From positions 62,001-126,000 of the forward strand of contig DELY01000003.1 of the NCBI GenBank assembly GCA_002354655.1: a stretch of 64,000 nt of DNA, in the 5' to 3' direction. The first letter of the stretch is position 1. Every line of letters begins with the position of its first letter. This DNA comes from Pseudomonas sp. UBA2684 (GTDB taxonomy: Bacteria > Pseudomonadota > Gammaproteobacteria > Pseudomonadales > Pseudomonadaceae). Below the pieces are notes generated by a model. The model was given only the letters and a program-made list of their open reading frames with translations. It did no database searches and was not told the origin of the DNA. Made by a program: the position numbers and the translations under genes. Shown piece after piece: positions 34,021 to 52,988 of this stretch.

Positions 34021-34061
34021 CGTCACGAAGATTTGTGACGGCTTAGGTGGATATGTACAAT
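34021..34061 (+). promoter_or_regulatory. gltB promoter with inverted repeat over the -35
   Basis: TTGTGA (34033-34038) and TACAAT (34056-34061) are 17 bases apart, a good sigma-70 match. CGTCAC (34021 onward; first bases of the line) and GTGACG form an inverted repeat with an 8-base centre (GAAGATTT) and overlap the -35, a likely operator. No regulator can be named. The start would leave a leader of about 100 bases. Confidence 0.6.
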
Positions 34062-34167
34062 AACCTCCCTTTTGCCTGCGCAAAGCTGGGGCTGTGTCCT
34101 GCCTGTGCGGTAAGTTATTGAATTAGAAAGCAATTGCCTTGAAAGAGGCAGCCTGGTGAGAGTCCCT

Positions 34168-38616
<4,449 letters not shown>

Positions 38617-38640
38617 TGCGCGCCTGCAGTAGTTTGATGA

Positions 38641-40068
<1,428 letters not shown>

Positions 40069-40083
40069 TCTGCCGCTGTTGGC

Positions 40084-40154
40084 GTAGGATGGGTTGAGCA
40101 CAGCGATACCCATCGCCGCGTTGATGGGTAACGCCTTCGGCTAACCCATCCTAC
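40084..40154. repeat. Intergenic palindromic repeat pair after gltD
   Basis: Unit 1 (40084-40114) reads GTAGGATGGGTTGAGC and ends GATACCCATC. Unit 2 (40123-40154) reads GATGGGTAACGCCTTCGG and ends AACCCATCCTAC. The ends of the pair are mutually inverted. Unit 1, reversed, is almost identical to 47983-48014. Confidence 0.75.
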
Positions 40155-40183
40155 GGTTCTGCGGCTCTCGCAAGGCGAGGCAA

Positions 40184-40246
40184 ATTGTCGCAATGGATAA
40201 AAGGCACGGCACTCGCCGTGCCTTTTGTTTTTTGCTTTGCGACAAT
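40184..40246. terminator. Nested inverted repeat (terminator with outer 10-bp arms) after gltD
   Basis: The inner stem is AAAAGGCACGGC (40199-40210) against GCCGTGCCTTTT (40215-40226), 12 perfect pairs, then GTTTTTTG: a good intrinsic terminator. An outer perfect pair, ATTGTCGCAA (40184-40193) and TTGCGACAAT (40237-40246), frames it. Confidence 0.8.
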
Positions 40247-40267
40247 GGCCCATCTTTTCACCTGTGG

Positions 40268-40305
40268 GCGGAGGATTACGCCGCGCTGCGGCTAATCCAC
40301 CCTAC
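40268..40305. repeat. Single palindromic unit upstream of hemE
   Basis: GGCGGAGGATTACGCC is followed by GCGCTGCGGCTAATCC and ACCCTAC. It is a further member of the GTAGGGTGG/TACGCC family seen at 40123-40154 and 60279-60305. It ends 45 bases before the hemE ATG. Confidence 0.65.
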
Positions 40306-40350
40306 AAAATGCCCGCACTTTTTCGCTGACTACTTTTCTCAGGAACTGCC

Positions 40351-41418
40351 ATGACCGCCCTGAAGAACGATCGCTTCCTCCGCGCCCTGCTCAAGCAACC
40401 CGTCGACGTGACCCCGGTCTGGATGATGCGCCAGGCCGGGCGTTATCTGCCGGAGTACCGCGCCAGCCGGGCCAAGGCCGGCGACTTCATGGGGCTGATG
40501 ATGAACCCCGAGTTCGCCTGCGAAGTCACCTTGCAGCCGCTGGACCGTTATCCGCAGCTCGACGCAGCGATCCTCTTCTCCGACATCCTGACCATTCCGC
40601 ATGCCATGGGTCAGGGCCTGTACTTCGAGACCGGCGAGGGGCCGCGTTTCAAGAAGGTCATCAGCAGCGCCGCCGATATCGACGCCTTGCCGATCCCCGA
40701 CCCGGAAAAAGACCTCGGTTACGTGATGGACGCCGTGCGCACCATCCGCCGTGCGTTGAATGGCCGTGTACCGCTGATCGGTTTCTCCGGCAGCCCCTGG
40801 ACCCTGGCCACCTACATGGTTGAAGGCGGCTCGTCGAAGGATTTCCGCAAGTCCAAGGCCATGCTCTACGACAACCCGCAGGCCATGCACGCGTTGCTCG
40901 ACAAACTGGCGCAGTCGGTCACCAGCTACCTCAACGGGCAGATCAAGGCCGGCGCCCAGGCGGTGCAGATCTTCGATACCTGGGGCGGCAACCTGTCGTC
41001 GGCGGCGTACCAGGAGTTCTCTCTGGCCTATATGCAGAAGATCGTCGATGGCCTGATCCGCGAGCATGACGGGCGCAAGGTGCCGGTGATCCTGTTCACC
41101 AAGAACGGCGGCCTGTGGCTGGAGTCCATGGCCGCAACCGGTGCCGACGCGCTGGGCCTGGATTGGACCTGCGAGATTGGCGACGCCCGCCGCCGCGTGG
41201 GCAGCCAGGTCGCCCTGCAAGGCAACATGGACCCGACCACGCTGTACGCCAAACCGGCGGCAATCCGCGCCGAAGTGGCGCGTATCCTCGCCAGCTACGG
41301 CACAGGCAGCGGCCATGTGTTCAACCTCGGCCACGGCATCACCCCGGAAGTCGACCCGGCCCACGCCGGCGCCTTCCTCGAGGCGGTGCACGAGTTGTCG
41401 GCGCAGTACCACGTGTGA
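40351..41418 (+). CDS. hemE: Uroporphyrinogen III decarboxylase
   Basis: Decarboxylates the four acetate side chains of uroporphyrinogen III to give coproporphyrinogen III in haem synthesis. The 355-residue enzyme has the two Prosite signatures: [16 protein letters not shown] (about 22-37) and [16 protein letters not shown] (about 138-153). The catalytic Asp lies in [10 protein letters not shown]. The start is ATG 40351 with CAGGAA upstream. It stands alone, with its own terminator-like hairpin after the stop. Confidence 0.97.
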   Translation: MTALKNDRFLRALLKQPVDVTPVWMMRQAGRYLPEYRASRAKAGDFMGLMMNPEFACEVTLQPLDRYPQLDAAILFSDILTIPHAMGQGLYFETGEGPRFKKVISSAADIDALPIPDPEKDLGYVMDAVRTIRRALNGRVPLIGFSGSPWTLATYMVEGGSSKDFRKSKAMLYDNPQAMHALLDKLAQSVTSYLNGQIKAGAQAVQIFDTWGGNLSSAAYQEFSLAYMQKIVDGLIREHDGRKVPVILFTKNGGLWLESMAATGADALGLDWTCEIGDARRRVGSQVALQGNMDPTTLYAKPAAIRAEVARILASYGTGSGHVFNLGHGITPEVDPAHAGAFLEAVHELSAQYHV

Positions 41419-41421
41419 TGC

Positions 41422-41449
41422 CACAAGGGCCGCTGTTGCGGCCCTTGTG
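41422..41449 (+). terminator. Hairpin after hemE
   Basis: CACAAGGGCCGC and GCGGCCCTTGTG form a perfect 12-bp stem with a TGTT loop, starting 3 bases after the hemE stop. It lacks a T tract (CTATCTG follows), so it may stabilise mRNA rather than terminate. Confidence 0.55.
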
Positions 41450-41563
41450 CTATCTGCCGCGGGAGAAATACTTGGCGGGACGGGTCATTGGGTGACCAAA
41501 CACCTCGCCCTTGTCATGCGCTTTGCATAGAATCCAAGACCATTCGGATCAGGGAGGTGTGAT

Positions 41564-42337
41564 ATGCGGCGCGTGGTTTTCAATCAGAAGGGTGGTGTGG
41601 GCAAGTCCAGCATCGCCTGCAACCTGGCGGCGGTGAGCGCTTCTCAGGGCTATCGCACGTTGTTGGTCGATCTGGATGCACAGGCTAATTCCACGCACTA
41701 CCTGACCGGCCTGACCGGCGATGAAATCCCCATGGGCATCGCCGAGTTCTTCAAGCAGACGCTGTCCAGCGGACCGTTTGCCAAGAAAGGCAAGGTGGAT
41801 ATCTACGAGACGCCGTTCGATAACCTGCATGTGGTCACCGCTACCGCCGAATTGGCCGATCTGCAGCCCAAACTTGAGGCTAAACACAAGATCAACAAGC
41901 TGCGCAAATTGCTTGAGGAGCTTGGCGAAGACTACGAGCGCATCTACCTCGATACGCCGCCAGCGCTGAATTTCTATACGGTTTCTGCACTGATCGCCGC
42001 TGATCGTGTGCTGATTCCCTTCGATTGCGACAGCTTTTCGCGTAATGCGTTGTATGGCCTGTTGCAGGAAATCGAGGAACTCAAGGAAGACCATAACGAA
42101 GGGCTGTCCGTGGAGGGCATCGTGGTCAACCAGTTCCAGCCGCGCGCCACCCTGCCGCAGCAGTTGCTCGATGAATTGCTCGCCGAGGGCTTGCCGGTGC
42201 TGCCGGTGAACCTGATGAGTTCGGTGCGCATGCGCGAATCGCATCAGGCCTGTACGCCGCTGATTTATCTGGATGCACGGCACAAGCTGACCCAGCAATT
42301 CGTCGAGCTGCATGATTTGCTGAATAACGCGGATTAG
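41564..42337 (+). CDS. ParA-family ATPase, orphan
   Basis: A 257-residue deviant Walker ATPase. The P-loop is [14 protein letters not shown] (residues 9-22) with the signature lysine. Switch I is DLDAQANST and Walker B is [14 protein letters not shown] (about 127-140). There is no N-terminal helix-turn-helix, so it belongs to the short ParA/MinD/Soj group. No ParB, replication or partition gene is next to it. It may position a cell component rather than a plasmid. It converges with the binding-protein gene, 22 bases apart. Confidence 0.85.
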   Translation: MRRVVFNQKGGVGKSSIACNLAAVSASQGYRTLLVDLDAQANSTHYLTGLTGDEIPMGIAEFFKQTLSSGPFAKKGKVDIYETPFDNLHVVTATAELADLQPKLEAKHKINKLRKLLEELGEDYERIYLDTPPALNFYTVSALIAADRVLIPFDCDSFSRNALYGLLQEIEELKEDHNEGLSVEGIVVNQFQPRATLPQQLLDELLAEGLPVLPVNLMSSVRMRESHQACTPLIYLDARHKLTQQFVELHDLLNNAD

Positions 42338-42359
42338 CTGGCCTTGCTGGTCGCCGTTG

Positions 42360-43160
42360 TTAGCGCTGCGGCGGGCGGGCAAAGCCTTTGCGCAGGTAGG
42401 TGGCGCGCGCATGGCGGAGAACTATCTGGGCGTAGGCATCCTGCTCGCGCAGCTGTTCCACGGCCTGCTTGAGCCGATTCAAGGTGTCGTCATCGGCGGT
42501 TTTGCGCGAATAGAACAACCAGAAGTGCTGTTCGCCCAATAGCAGCGGCTGGGAGAACTGTGCCTGGGTCAGGCCCATGCCTTCGGCCACGGTATAAATG
42601 CCCAGATCGGAACCAATCAGGCCATCCAGGCGACCGCTGACCACCATGGATAAACCCTGTTGGTAATTACTGAGCGGGTATTTGACGATTGCCGGGTCAG
42701 CGGCGAATGCGTCGTTGAAGTGGCCGCCGCGCATGACGCCGATGGTCAGGCCATGCAGGTCGTCGAATGTGCGCAGGCGCTGGCCGGCGGCGGCAAGCAC
42801 GATGACCTGCAGCGGAAAAATCGGCGCCACCTTGATCGCCGCCTCGCCCAGGGCGTCATTGTCGAAACGCAGGACAAAATCCGCACGGCCATATTTCAGC
42901 TCTACCACCGTGCGTGCATAAGGCAGCAGCACATTGCGCGAGGCGAATCCGGCCTGCGCAGCGATGCGATTGCCGATTTCGTACATGATGCCGTGTAACT
43001 GGCCATCCTCGCGCTGCATGCCGAACGGCGGGATGTCGATGGTGACGATGTTCAAGGGCCGCGTCGCCGGTTCGGCCACTGCAACCATGCAAAACAAAAA
43101 ACCGAGCAGGATCAGTGCTCGGTTCAAGGCCGGTGTGGTGGGCGATTGGGCGGCGATCAC
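42360..43160 (-). CDS. Periplasmic solute-binding protein (SBP_bac_3 family)
   Basis: A 266-residue exported protein with a signal peptide (ALILLGFLFCMVAVAEPA, about 14-31) and the two-lobe family 3 fold: PLNIVTIDIPPFGMQREDG, VGVM-type hinge and a C-terminal GKGFARPPQR-like tail. It lacks an adjacent permease or ATPase, so it may serve a two-component sensor or an unlinked ABC carrier. Its pattern (LPYARTVVELKYGRADFVLR) is like that of amino-acid-binding proteins. The start is the GTG 43158-43160, and an internal ATG is not near. Confidence 0.8.
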   Translation of the reverse strand: MIAAQSPTTPALNRALILLGFLFCMVAVAEPATRPLNIVTIDIPPFGMQREDGQLHGIMYEIGNRIAAQAGFASRNVLLPYARTVVELKYGRADFVLRFDNDALGEAAIKVAPIFPLQVIVLAAAGQRLRTFDDLHGLTIGVMRGGHFNDAFAADPAIVKYPLSNYQQGLSMVVSGRLDGLIGSDLGIYTVAEGMGLTQAQFSQPLLLGEQHFWLFYSRKTADDDTLNRLKQAVEQLREQDAYAQIVLRHARATYLRKGFARPPQR

Positions 43161-43219
43161 GCAAGAAATCCTTGAGGCTCGGGAGTGAGCTCAGTCTAGC
43201 CTGGGATCGCTTCGATACC

Positions 43220-44017
43220 TCAGCGCACCACAAAAATGTCGCAGGGCGCTTTGTGCAGGAAATGCTGCGCCAGGCTGCCAAGCAGCGCCTGGGACAGTGC
43301 GCTGCGGCCGTGGCTGCCGAGTACCAGCAGTTCGCTGCGGCGGACTTTCAGCTGTTCTTGCAGGCCGCGCAGGATGCCGCCTTGCTGCACCGAATGGCTG
43401 ATTGTTGGGCCGCCGGCCGGGAGGTTTTGCGCTTCGTCGTGCAGCAGTTGGTCGATCAGCGCCTGCTGGATTTGCAGCTGCGCGGCCATTTGTTGCGGCG
43501 TGCCTTTGTCCGGTTCGAAGACGTGCAGCGCATGCAGTTCCGCGGCGGCGGGCAATAGACGGTAACCCTGGCCCAGGGCGCTGCAGGCGCAAAGCGAGAA
43601 GTCGATGGCCGATAGCGCGCGTTGATAGGGCTGGAAGTCGTTGCGCGCCACCAGCAGCAAGGGCACGGGGCAATTGCGCGCGATGCGATCCAGGCTGGTG
43701 CCGGAGAAGAAGTCATGGCGCTGGTGATGCGCGCCGAGTACCAGCAGGTCGCAACCGAGCTCCTGCAGTTGCTGCAAGACCACTTCCGAGGGTTTGCCGC
43801 TAAGCATGCGCAGCTCGCTGCCGGAGGGTGCGTATTGGGTCAGGCTGCGGTCGAGGGTCTGCTGCGCCTGCTCGTGTTGCTGGCTGCTTTGGTTGGGGTC
43901 GAGTACGTGCAGAAGCGTCAGTTTGGCGTTGTGCTGGCGGGCCAGCTGGGTGGCGCGGCAGAGGGCCATATCGGCGGTGTCGCGCAAATCGTGGGCAATG
44001 AGGATATGGGTGAACAT
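43220..44017 (-). CDS. Tandem universal stress protein (UspA family)
   Basis: A 265-residue cytoplasmic protein with two Usp domains (about 1-130 and 140-265). The C-terminal ATP-binding signature GSHGRSALSQALLGSLAQHF is intact. The first domain has GAHHQRHDFFSGTSLDRIA, in which the G-2x-G-9x-G(S/T) pattern is weaker. The second half lacks the usual N-terminal DxS motif. Tandem UspE-like proteins often respond to stress or anaerobiosis; the ligand is unknown. It begins at ATG 44015-44017 and stands alone on minus. Confidence 0.9.
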   Translation of the reverse strand: MFTHILIAHDLRDTADMALCRATQLARQHNAKLTLLHVLDPNQSSQQHEQAQQTLDRSLTQYAPSGSELRMLSGKPSEVVLQQLQELGCDLLVLGAHHQRHDFFSGTSLDRIARNCPVPLLLVARNDFQPYQRALSAIDFSLCACSALGQGYRLLPAAAELHALHVFEPDKGTPQQMAAQLQIQQALIDQLLHDEAQNLPAGGPTISHSVQQGGILRGLQEQLKVRRSELLVLGSHGRSALSQALLGSLAQHFLHKAPCDIFVVR

Positions 44018-44103
44018 GGGGGAATTCTCCAGCCGATGCAGGTCGGCGTATTTATTATCCCCACAGGATTAGCTGGTGTTTTGACCTATAGCAAGGTCAG
44101 GTG

Positions 44104-44547
44104 TCAGCGCACGCGCAGTTGGTAAAGACCGCGGCTTTCCGCCACGACCTCACCGGTGTCGTCGGTCAGCTGCAACTCCAGCAGGTACTCGGCTTTGCCC
44201 ACGCGCGCCGCTTCGCTTTGCAGCTGTTCGATCTGCGGCGCACTGAGCCGCGCGTCGACGCGGATGTCGCCCGTGGCGGGGCGCCGGAAGCGCAGGTTCA
44301 TTTCCTTGATGATCGGGTAAAACCGCTGGCTGTCGAAGCTGGTGAGAAACAGCGCGCCGCCGGGGATTTCCGCCAGGGTGAACAGGGCGCCGGCATACAT
44401 GCTGCCGATGTGGTTCTGATTGCCGGCCAGTGGCATGTGCAGGCGCACATAGCCGGGTTCGAGGACTTCGGCCTTGAGGCCGCTGCGTTTGACGAAGGCG
44501 ATCTGCTCTTCGGTGAGCTGGCGGACGAGTTCGACGGGCAGAGGCAT
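44104..44547 (-). CDS. PaaI/YiiD-like hot-dog thioesterase
   Basis: A 147-residue hot-dog fold protein: HIGSMYAGALFTLAEIPGGALF (split: HIGSMYAGALFTLAE then IPGGALF) is the DUF4442/YiiD C-terminal type helix with the active-site acidic residue Glu. The N-terminus carries LTEEQIAFVKRSGLKAEVLEP. It would hydrolyse an acyl-CoA or acyl-ACP, substrate unknown. The start is ATG 44545-44547; a GTG three codons upstream is equally open. trxC lies 93 bases upstream on the same strand. Confidence 0.82.
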   Translation of the reverse strand: MPLPVELVRQLTEEQIAFVKRSGLKAEVLEPGYVRLHMPLAGNQNHIGSMYAGALFTLAEIPGGALFLTSFDSQRFYPIIKEMNLRFRRPATGDIRVDARLSAPQIEQLQSEAARVGKAEYLLELQLTDDTGEVVAESRGLYQLRVR

Positions 44548-44640
44548 GGCAATCACCGTTCTGGTTGGCTGGCAGCCAGCCTAATGGCTGGTTGGCGGCT
44601 TGCAACTGACCGTAAACGCCGCGGCGCTTGACCCTTTCGC

Positions 44641-45075
44641 TCAGGCGTCTTGATTGGCCAGCCAGGCCAGCAATTGCGCCAGCGGCATGGCGCCGCTTTG
44701 CCGGGCGATTTCGGCGCCGTTGCGCAGCAGGAGCAAACTCGGAATCGAGCGGATGCTCAGTTGTCCGGCTAGTTGTGGATGCGCTTCGCTGTCCAGCTTG
44801 GCCAGACGGTAGCGCCCTTGCAACTGTTTGGCGGCCTGGTTGAAGGTCGGTGCGAACGCCTGGCAGGGCCCGCACCAACTGGCCCAGACATCCACCAGCA
44901 GCGGCAGGTCGCCCTTGAGCTGGCTGGCGAAATTGGCCTGGGTCAGCTCAAACGGAGTGTCCGGGAGCACCATCGCCTTGCAGCGCCCGCAGCGCGGGGT
45001 ATCGCCGAGGCGCTCGGCGGGGATGCGGTTGAGGCCGTTGCAGGCCGGGCACGGAATCAGCAGAGGGTCGTGCAT
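44641..45075 (-). CDS. trxC: Thioredoxin 2 (zinc-binding)
   Basis: Disulfide reductase with an extra N-terminal zinc ribbon. The 144 residues start MHDPLLIPCPACNGLNRIPA and CGRCKAMVL, four cysteines that bind zinc in TrxC and tune it to oxidative stress. The catalytic motif is WCGPC (WASWCGPCQAF, about 64-74). The start is ATG 45073-45075 with GGAG 10 bases upstream. The longer frame adds nine residues and is not needed. In E. coli trxC is OxyR-controlled; I saw no clear OxyR site here. Confidence 0.93.
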   Translation of the reverse strand: MHDPLLIPCPACNGLNRIPAERLGDTPRCGRCKAMVLPDTPFELTQANFASQLKGDLPLLVDVWASWCGPCQAFAPTFNQAAKQLQGRYRLAKLDSEAHPQLAGQLSIRSIPSLLLLRNGAEIARQSGAMPLAQLLAWLANQDA

Positions 45076-45172
45076 GACGGGCTCCAGGTGCGCGCCAGCC
45101 ACGGTGTGCGGCTGTTCGCGCGAAGATCAAGGCCATCGATCGATAGCGGCGAGACTAGCCGCACGCTATGAC

Positions 45173-46963
45173 TCACAGCGCTACCAGCGGCCAGACCCGC
45201 GGGATCACCAGCATGGCGACGAACACCATGAGGATGTTCAGCGGTATGCCGATGCGCATGAAGTCGCTGAAACGGTAACCGCCGGCGTTGTAGACGAAGG
45301 TGTTGGTTTGATAGCCGATTGGCGTGGCGAAGCTGACGCTGGCGGCGAACATCACCGCGACGACGAACGGCCGTGGATCGAGGCCCAGGCTCTGGGCGAT
45401 GCCGATGGCCACGGGCGTGATCAACACGGCGACGGCGTTATTGGAGAGGATCTCGGTGAGTACGGTGGTCAGCAGGTAGACAAAGCCGAGGATCATCAGT
45501 GGGCTGGCGTTCGGCACGGCGGCCATGCTGCGTTCGACGATCAGGTCGATCAGACCGACCTTGTCCATGGCGATGCTGATCGCCAGCATGCCGAAAATCA
45601 GGCTGAGGATTTTCCAATCGACGGCTTTATAGGCATCGTCGACTTCCAGGCAGCGGGTGGCCACCACGGTCACCGCGGCGATCAGCGCCAGGCCTTCGAT
45701 CGGCATCAGCTCGAAGGCGGCCAGCAGCATCACGGCCAGGGTGGCGATAATCGCGATCGGCGCCTTGTCGCGACGGTAGGCGCGCTCTTGCACGGTGTTC
45801 AGACTGATCAGTTCGCCGTTCTCGGCAAAGCGCTTGATTTGCGCCGGCGTGCCTTCGACCAGCATCACATCGCCGAATTGCAGGTGCAGGTCGTCGAGGT
45901 TGCCCTGGATGTTTTCGTCCTGACGGTGCACGGCGAGCACGGCGATGCCATAGCGTGCGGTGAGGTCGAGGTCGCGCATCGGGCGGTGGCTGTAGCGCGA
46001 GTTACGCCCGACGATGGCTTCGGCGAGGATCACGTCGTGGCTGCTGATGGTTTCGAAGGCATCGCTGCGGTTGAAGCTCAGGTGGCCGCTTTCCCGCAAC
46101 TCGACCACGTCCTTGACCTGGCCATGCAGCACCAATTGGTCGCCGGCGGCGAGCAGGGTGTCGTGGGCTGGCTCGGTGAACTCTTGCTCTTCGCGGAAGA
46201 TCTTCAGTACCTGCAAGCCGCTGCCGCCGTTGAGGTTGGCTTCGTGCAGGGTCTTGCCGATTACCGGTGAGTCGTGCGGCACCAGCAGTTCGGTCATGAA
46301 GGTGCGGCCGAGGTCCGGGCGCAGTTGCTTGGACAGGGTGTCGCGATCGGGCAGCAGGCGGTTGCTGAACAGCATCAGGTAGACGAAGCCGACCCCGGCG
46401 AAGACCAGCGCCGCGGGGGTGATTTCGAACATGCCGAAGGGTTCGAGGCCGGCTTTGCGCGCCACGCCGTCGACCAGAATATTGGTCGAGGTGCCGATCA
46501 TGGTCAGCATGCCGCCGAGTACGGTGGCGTAGGACAGCGGGATCAGCAGCTTCGACGGTGAGCTGTGCGCGCGCTTGGCCAGGGCGATGGCCACCGGCGT
46601 GAGAATCGCCACCACCGGGGTATTGTTGAGGAACGCGGAAATCACCAGCGCGGTGATCATCAAGCCAGCCAGTACGCGTACCGGGCTGTCGCCGACCAGG
46701 TTACCCAGCCAGTTGCCCAGGGCATCGATGCAGCCGGTGCGCTCCAGCGCGGCGGACAGGACAAACATGCAGGCGATGGTCACGGGGGCCGAATTGCTGA
46801 GCACGCCAAGCACTTCGCCGGGGCTGAGTATCTGCGTCACCAGCAAGGCGGCGACAGCAATCGCCGCCACCACATCCGGGCTCCATTTTTCGCGAACGAA
46901 GGACACCAGCAGCCAGACCAGTAGGGCGGCAACGAACAACAGCGGCAGTGAATCCCAGAACAT
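45173..46963 (-). CDS. SLC13/DASS-type permease with two RCK_C domains
   Basis: A 596-residue membrane carrier of the Na+/anion symporter (ArsB/CitM/DASS) type. Hydrophobic segments flank a central soluble region of two TrkA-C domains (about 190-370: VPHDSPVIGKTLHEANL and GRNSRYSHRPMRDLDL). The symporter motif LNNTPVVAILTPVAIALA (about 105-122) and LSNNAVAVLITPVAIGIA (about 517-534) are the two pseudo-symmetric halves. The substrate could be sulfate, a dicarboxylate or another anion. The start is ATG 46961-46963 with AAGGA upstream. It stands on its own. Confidence 0.87.
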   Translation of the reverse strand: MFWDSLPLLFVAALLVWLLVSFVREKWSPDVVAAIAVAALLVTQILSPGEVLGVLSNSAPVTIACMFVLSAALERTGCIDALGNWLGNLVGDSPVRVLAGLMITALVISAFLNNTPVVAILTPVAIALAKRAHSSPSKLLIPLSYATVLGGMLTMIGTSTNILVDGVARKAGLEPFGMFEITPAALVFAGVGFVYLMLFSNRLLPDRDTLSKQLRPDLGRTFMTELLVPHDSPVIGKTLHEANLNGGSGLQVLKIFREEQEFTEPAHDTLLAAGDQLVLHGQVKDVVELRESGHLSFNRSDAFETISSHDVILAEAIVGRNSRYSHRPMRDLDLTARYGIAVLAVHRQDENIQGNLDDLHLQFGDVMLVEGTPAQIKRFAENGELISLNTVQERAYRRDKAPIAIIATLAVMLLAAFELMPIEGLALIAAVTVVATRCLEVDDAYKAVDWKILSLIFGMLAISIAMDKVGLIDLIVERSMAAVPNASPLMILGFVYLLTTVLTEILSNNAVAVLITPVAIGIAQSLGLDPRPFVVAVMFAASVSFATPIGYQTNTFVYNAGGYRFSDFMRIGIPLNILMVFVAMLVIPRVWPLVAL

Positions 46964-47194
46964 GAACGTCCTTAGCGTGCGAATCTCGTGTGAGGTATCG
47001 GGCACGCCAGGCGGCGGCCACGCAAGGTCGCCAAGATAGTGGGCTTTGCTTAGAGAGTCTAAGAATGTTTGAGAAGGTTTATATGCCTTTTCGATTTAAC
47101 TGATAAGGCTGTACCGCCCGCTCTGCGGCGCACTGTTGCTGGTCGCGGCTGGCGGGCGCGGCTAGGCTCGGGGTTTGCGTGAGGAGGGCGGCGT

Positions 47195-47890
47195 ATGCGC
47201 CAGTTAGGCATTCTCGGTGGCATGAGTTGGGAGTCCACGGCGAGCTATTACCGCCTGCTCAATCAGGGGGTGCGCGAGCACATGGGCGGTCTGCATTCCG
47301 CGCCGCTGTTGTTGCACTCGCTGGACTTTGCCGAGGTCGCCGCGCTGCAAGCGCGCGGCGAATGGTCGGCCGCTGGCGCCTTGCTCGCCGCAGCCGCACA
47401 GCGGCTTGAGGGCGCGGGGGCAACGGCTCTGTTGCTGGCCACCAACACCATGCACAAGGTGGCACCGGCCATCGAGGTGGCCGTGGCTATTCCGCTGCTG
47501 CATATCGGTGACGCGGTCGGGCAGGCGTTGCAGCGCCAGGGCGTGCAGCGGGCGGCGCTGCTCGGTACACGGTTCACCATGCAGGAGGCGTTCTACCGCG
47601 AGCGTCTGGCCGAGCGTTACGGTATTTCGGTGATCGTGCCCACTGCCGCGCAGATGGCCGAAGTCGACCGGGTGATCTTCGCTGAGTTATGCCAGGGCGT
47701 GTTCTCGGCCGCCGCCCGGGCGTTTTATCTGGAGTGCCTGGCGCAGTTGCGCGGGCAAGGCGCCGAGGTGGCGATTCTCGGCTGCACCGAAATCGGTCTG
47801 TTGCTGGAGGGCGTGCAGGCACCGTTGCCGTTACTCGACAGCGCCGAGTTGCATGTGGCGATGGGGCTGGATTGGCTGCTGGGCACGTAG
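47195..47890 (+). CDS. Aspartate/glutamate racemase family protein
   Basis: A 231-residue YgeA-like cofactor-independent amino-acid racemase. The N-terminal MRQLGILGGMSWESTASYY and the second active-site segment GCTEIGLL (Cys197) are intact. In the first segment the catalytic cysteine found in E. coli YgeA (CTNTMHKVA) is replaced by Ala82 (LATNTMHKVA). Normal two-base racemisation needs both, so the product could be inactive, one-way, or specific for a different reaction. The ribosome site is GAGGAGGGC. It converges with selO. Confidence 0.8.
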   Translation: MRQLGILGGMSWESTASYYRLLNQGVREHMGGLHSAPLLLHSLDFAEVAALQARGEWSAAGALLAAAAQRLEGAGATALLLATNTMHKVAPAIEVAVAIPLLHIGDAVGQALQRQGVQRAALLGTRFTMQEAFYRERLAERYGISVIVPTAAQMAEVDRVIFAELCQGVFSAAARAFYLECLAQLRGQGAEVAILGCTEIGLLLEGVQAPLPLLDSAELHVAMGLDWLLGT

Positions 47891-47915
47891 GCCGATCTAT
47901 GCCGTAACGGGCAAC

Positions 47916-48014
47916 GGCTGGACAAGGCTTAGCCATGTCCAGCCTACGACGAATAGCGTGTAGGGAGCTCGGATGACCCGACGATGGGTATCGCTACGCT
48001 CAACGCCATCCTAC
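47916..48014. repeat. Intergenic palindromic repeats between the racemase gene and selO
   Basis: 47916-47948 (GGCTGGACAAGGCTTAGC, then CATGTCCAGCCTACG) is a close copy of the unit at 16622-16653. 47983-48014 (GATGGGTATCGCTACGC, then CTCAACGCCATCC) matches the reverse complement of 40084-40114 at about 29 of 32 positions. Both lie in a 146-base gap between convergent genes. No other feature was seen. Confidence 0.8.
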
Positions 48015-48036
48015 GTAAGCGCGGAGCGCCAGCGGT

Positions 48037-52954
<4,918 letters not shown>

Positions 52955-52988
52955 GGTCGCGATCGGGCGGCTCGAGAAGAAGCTGAGT

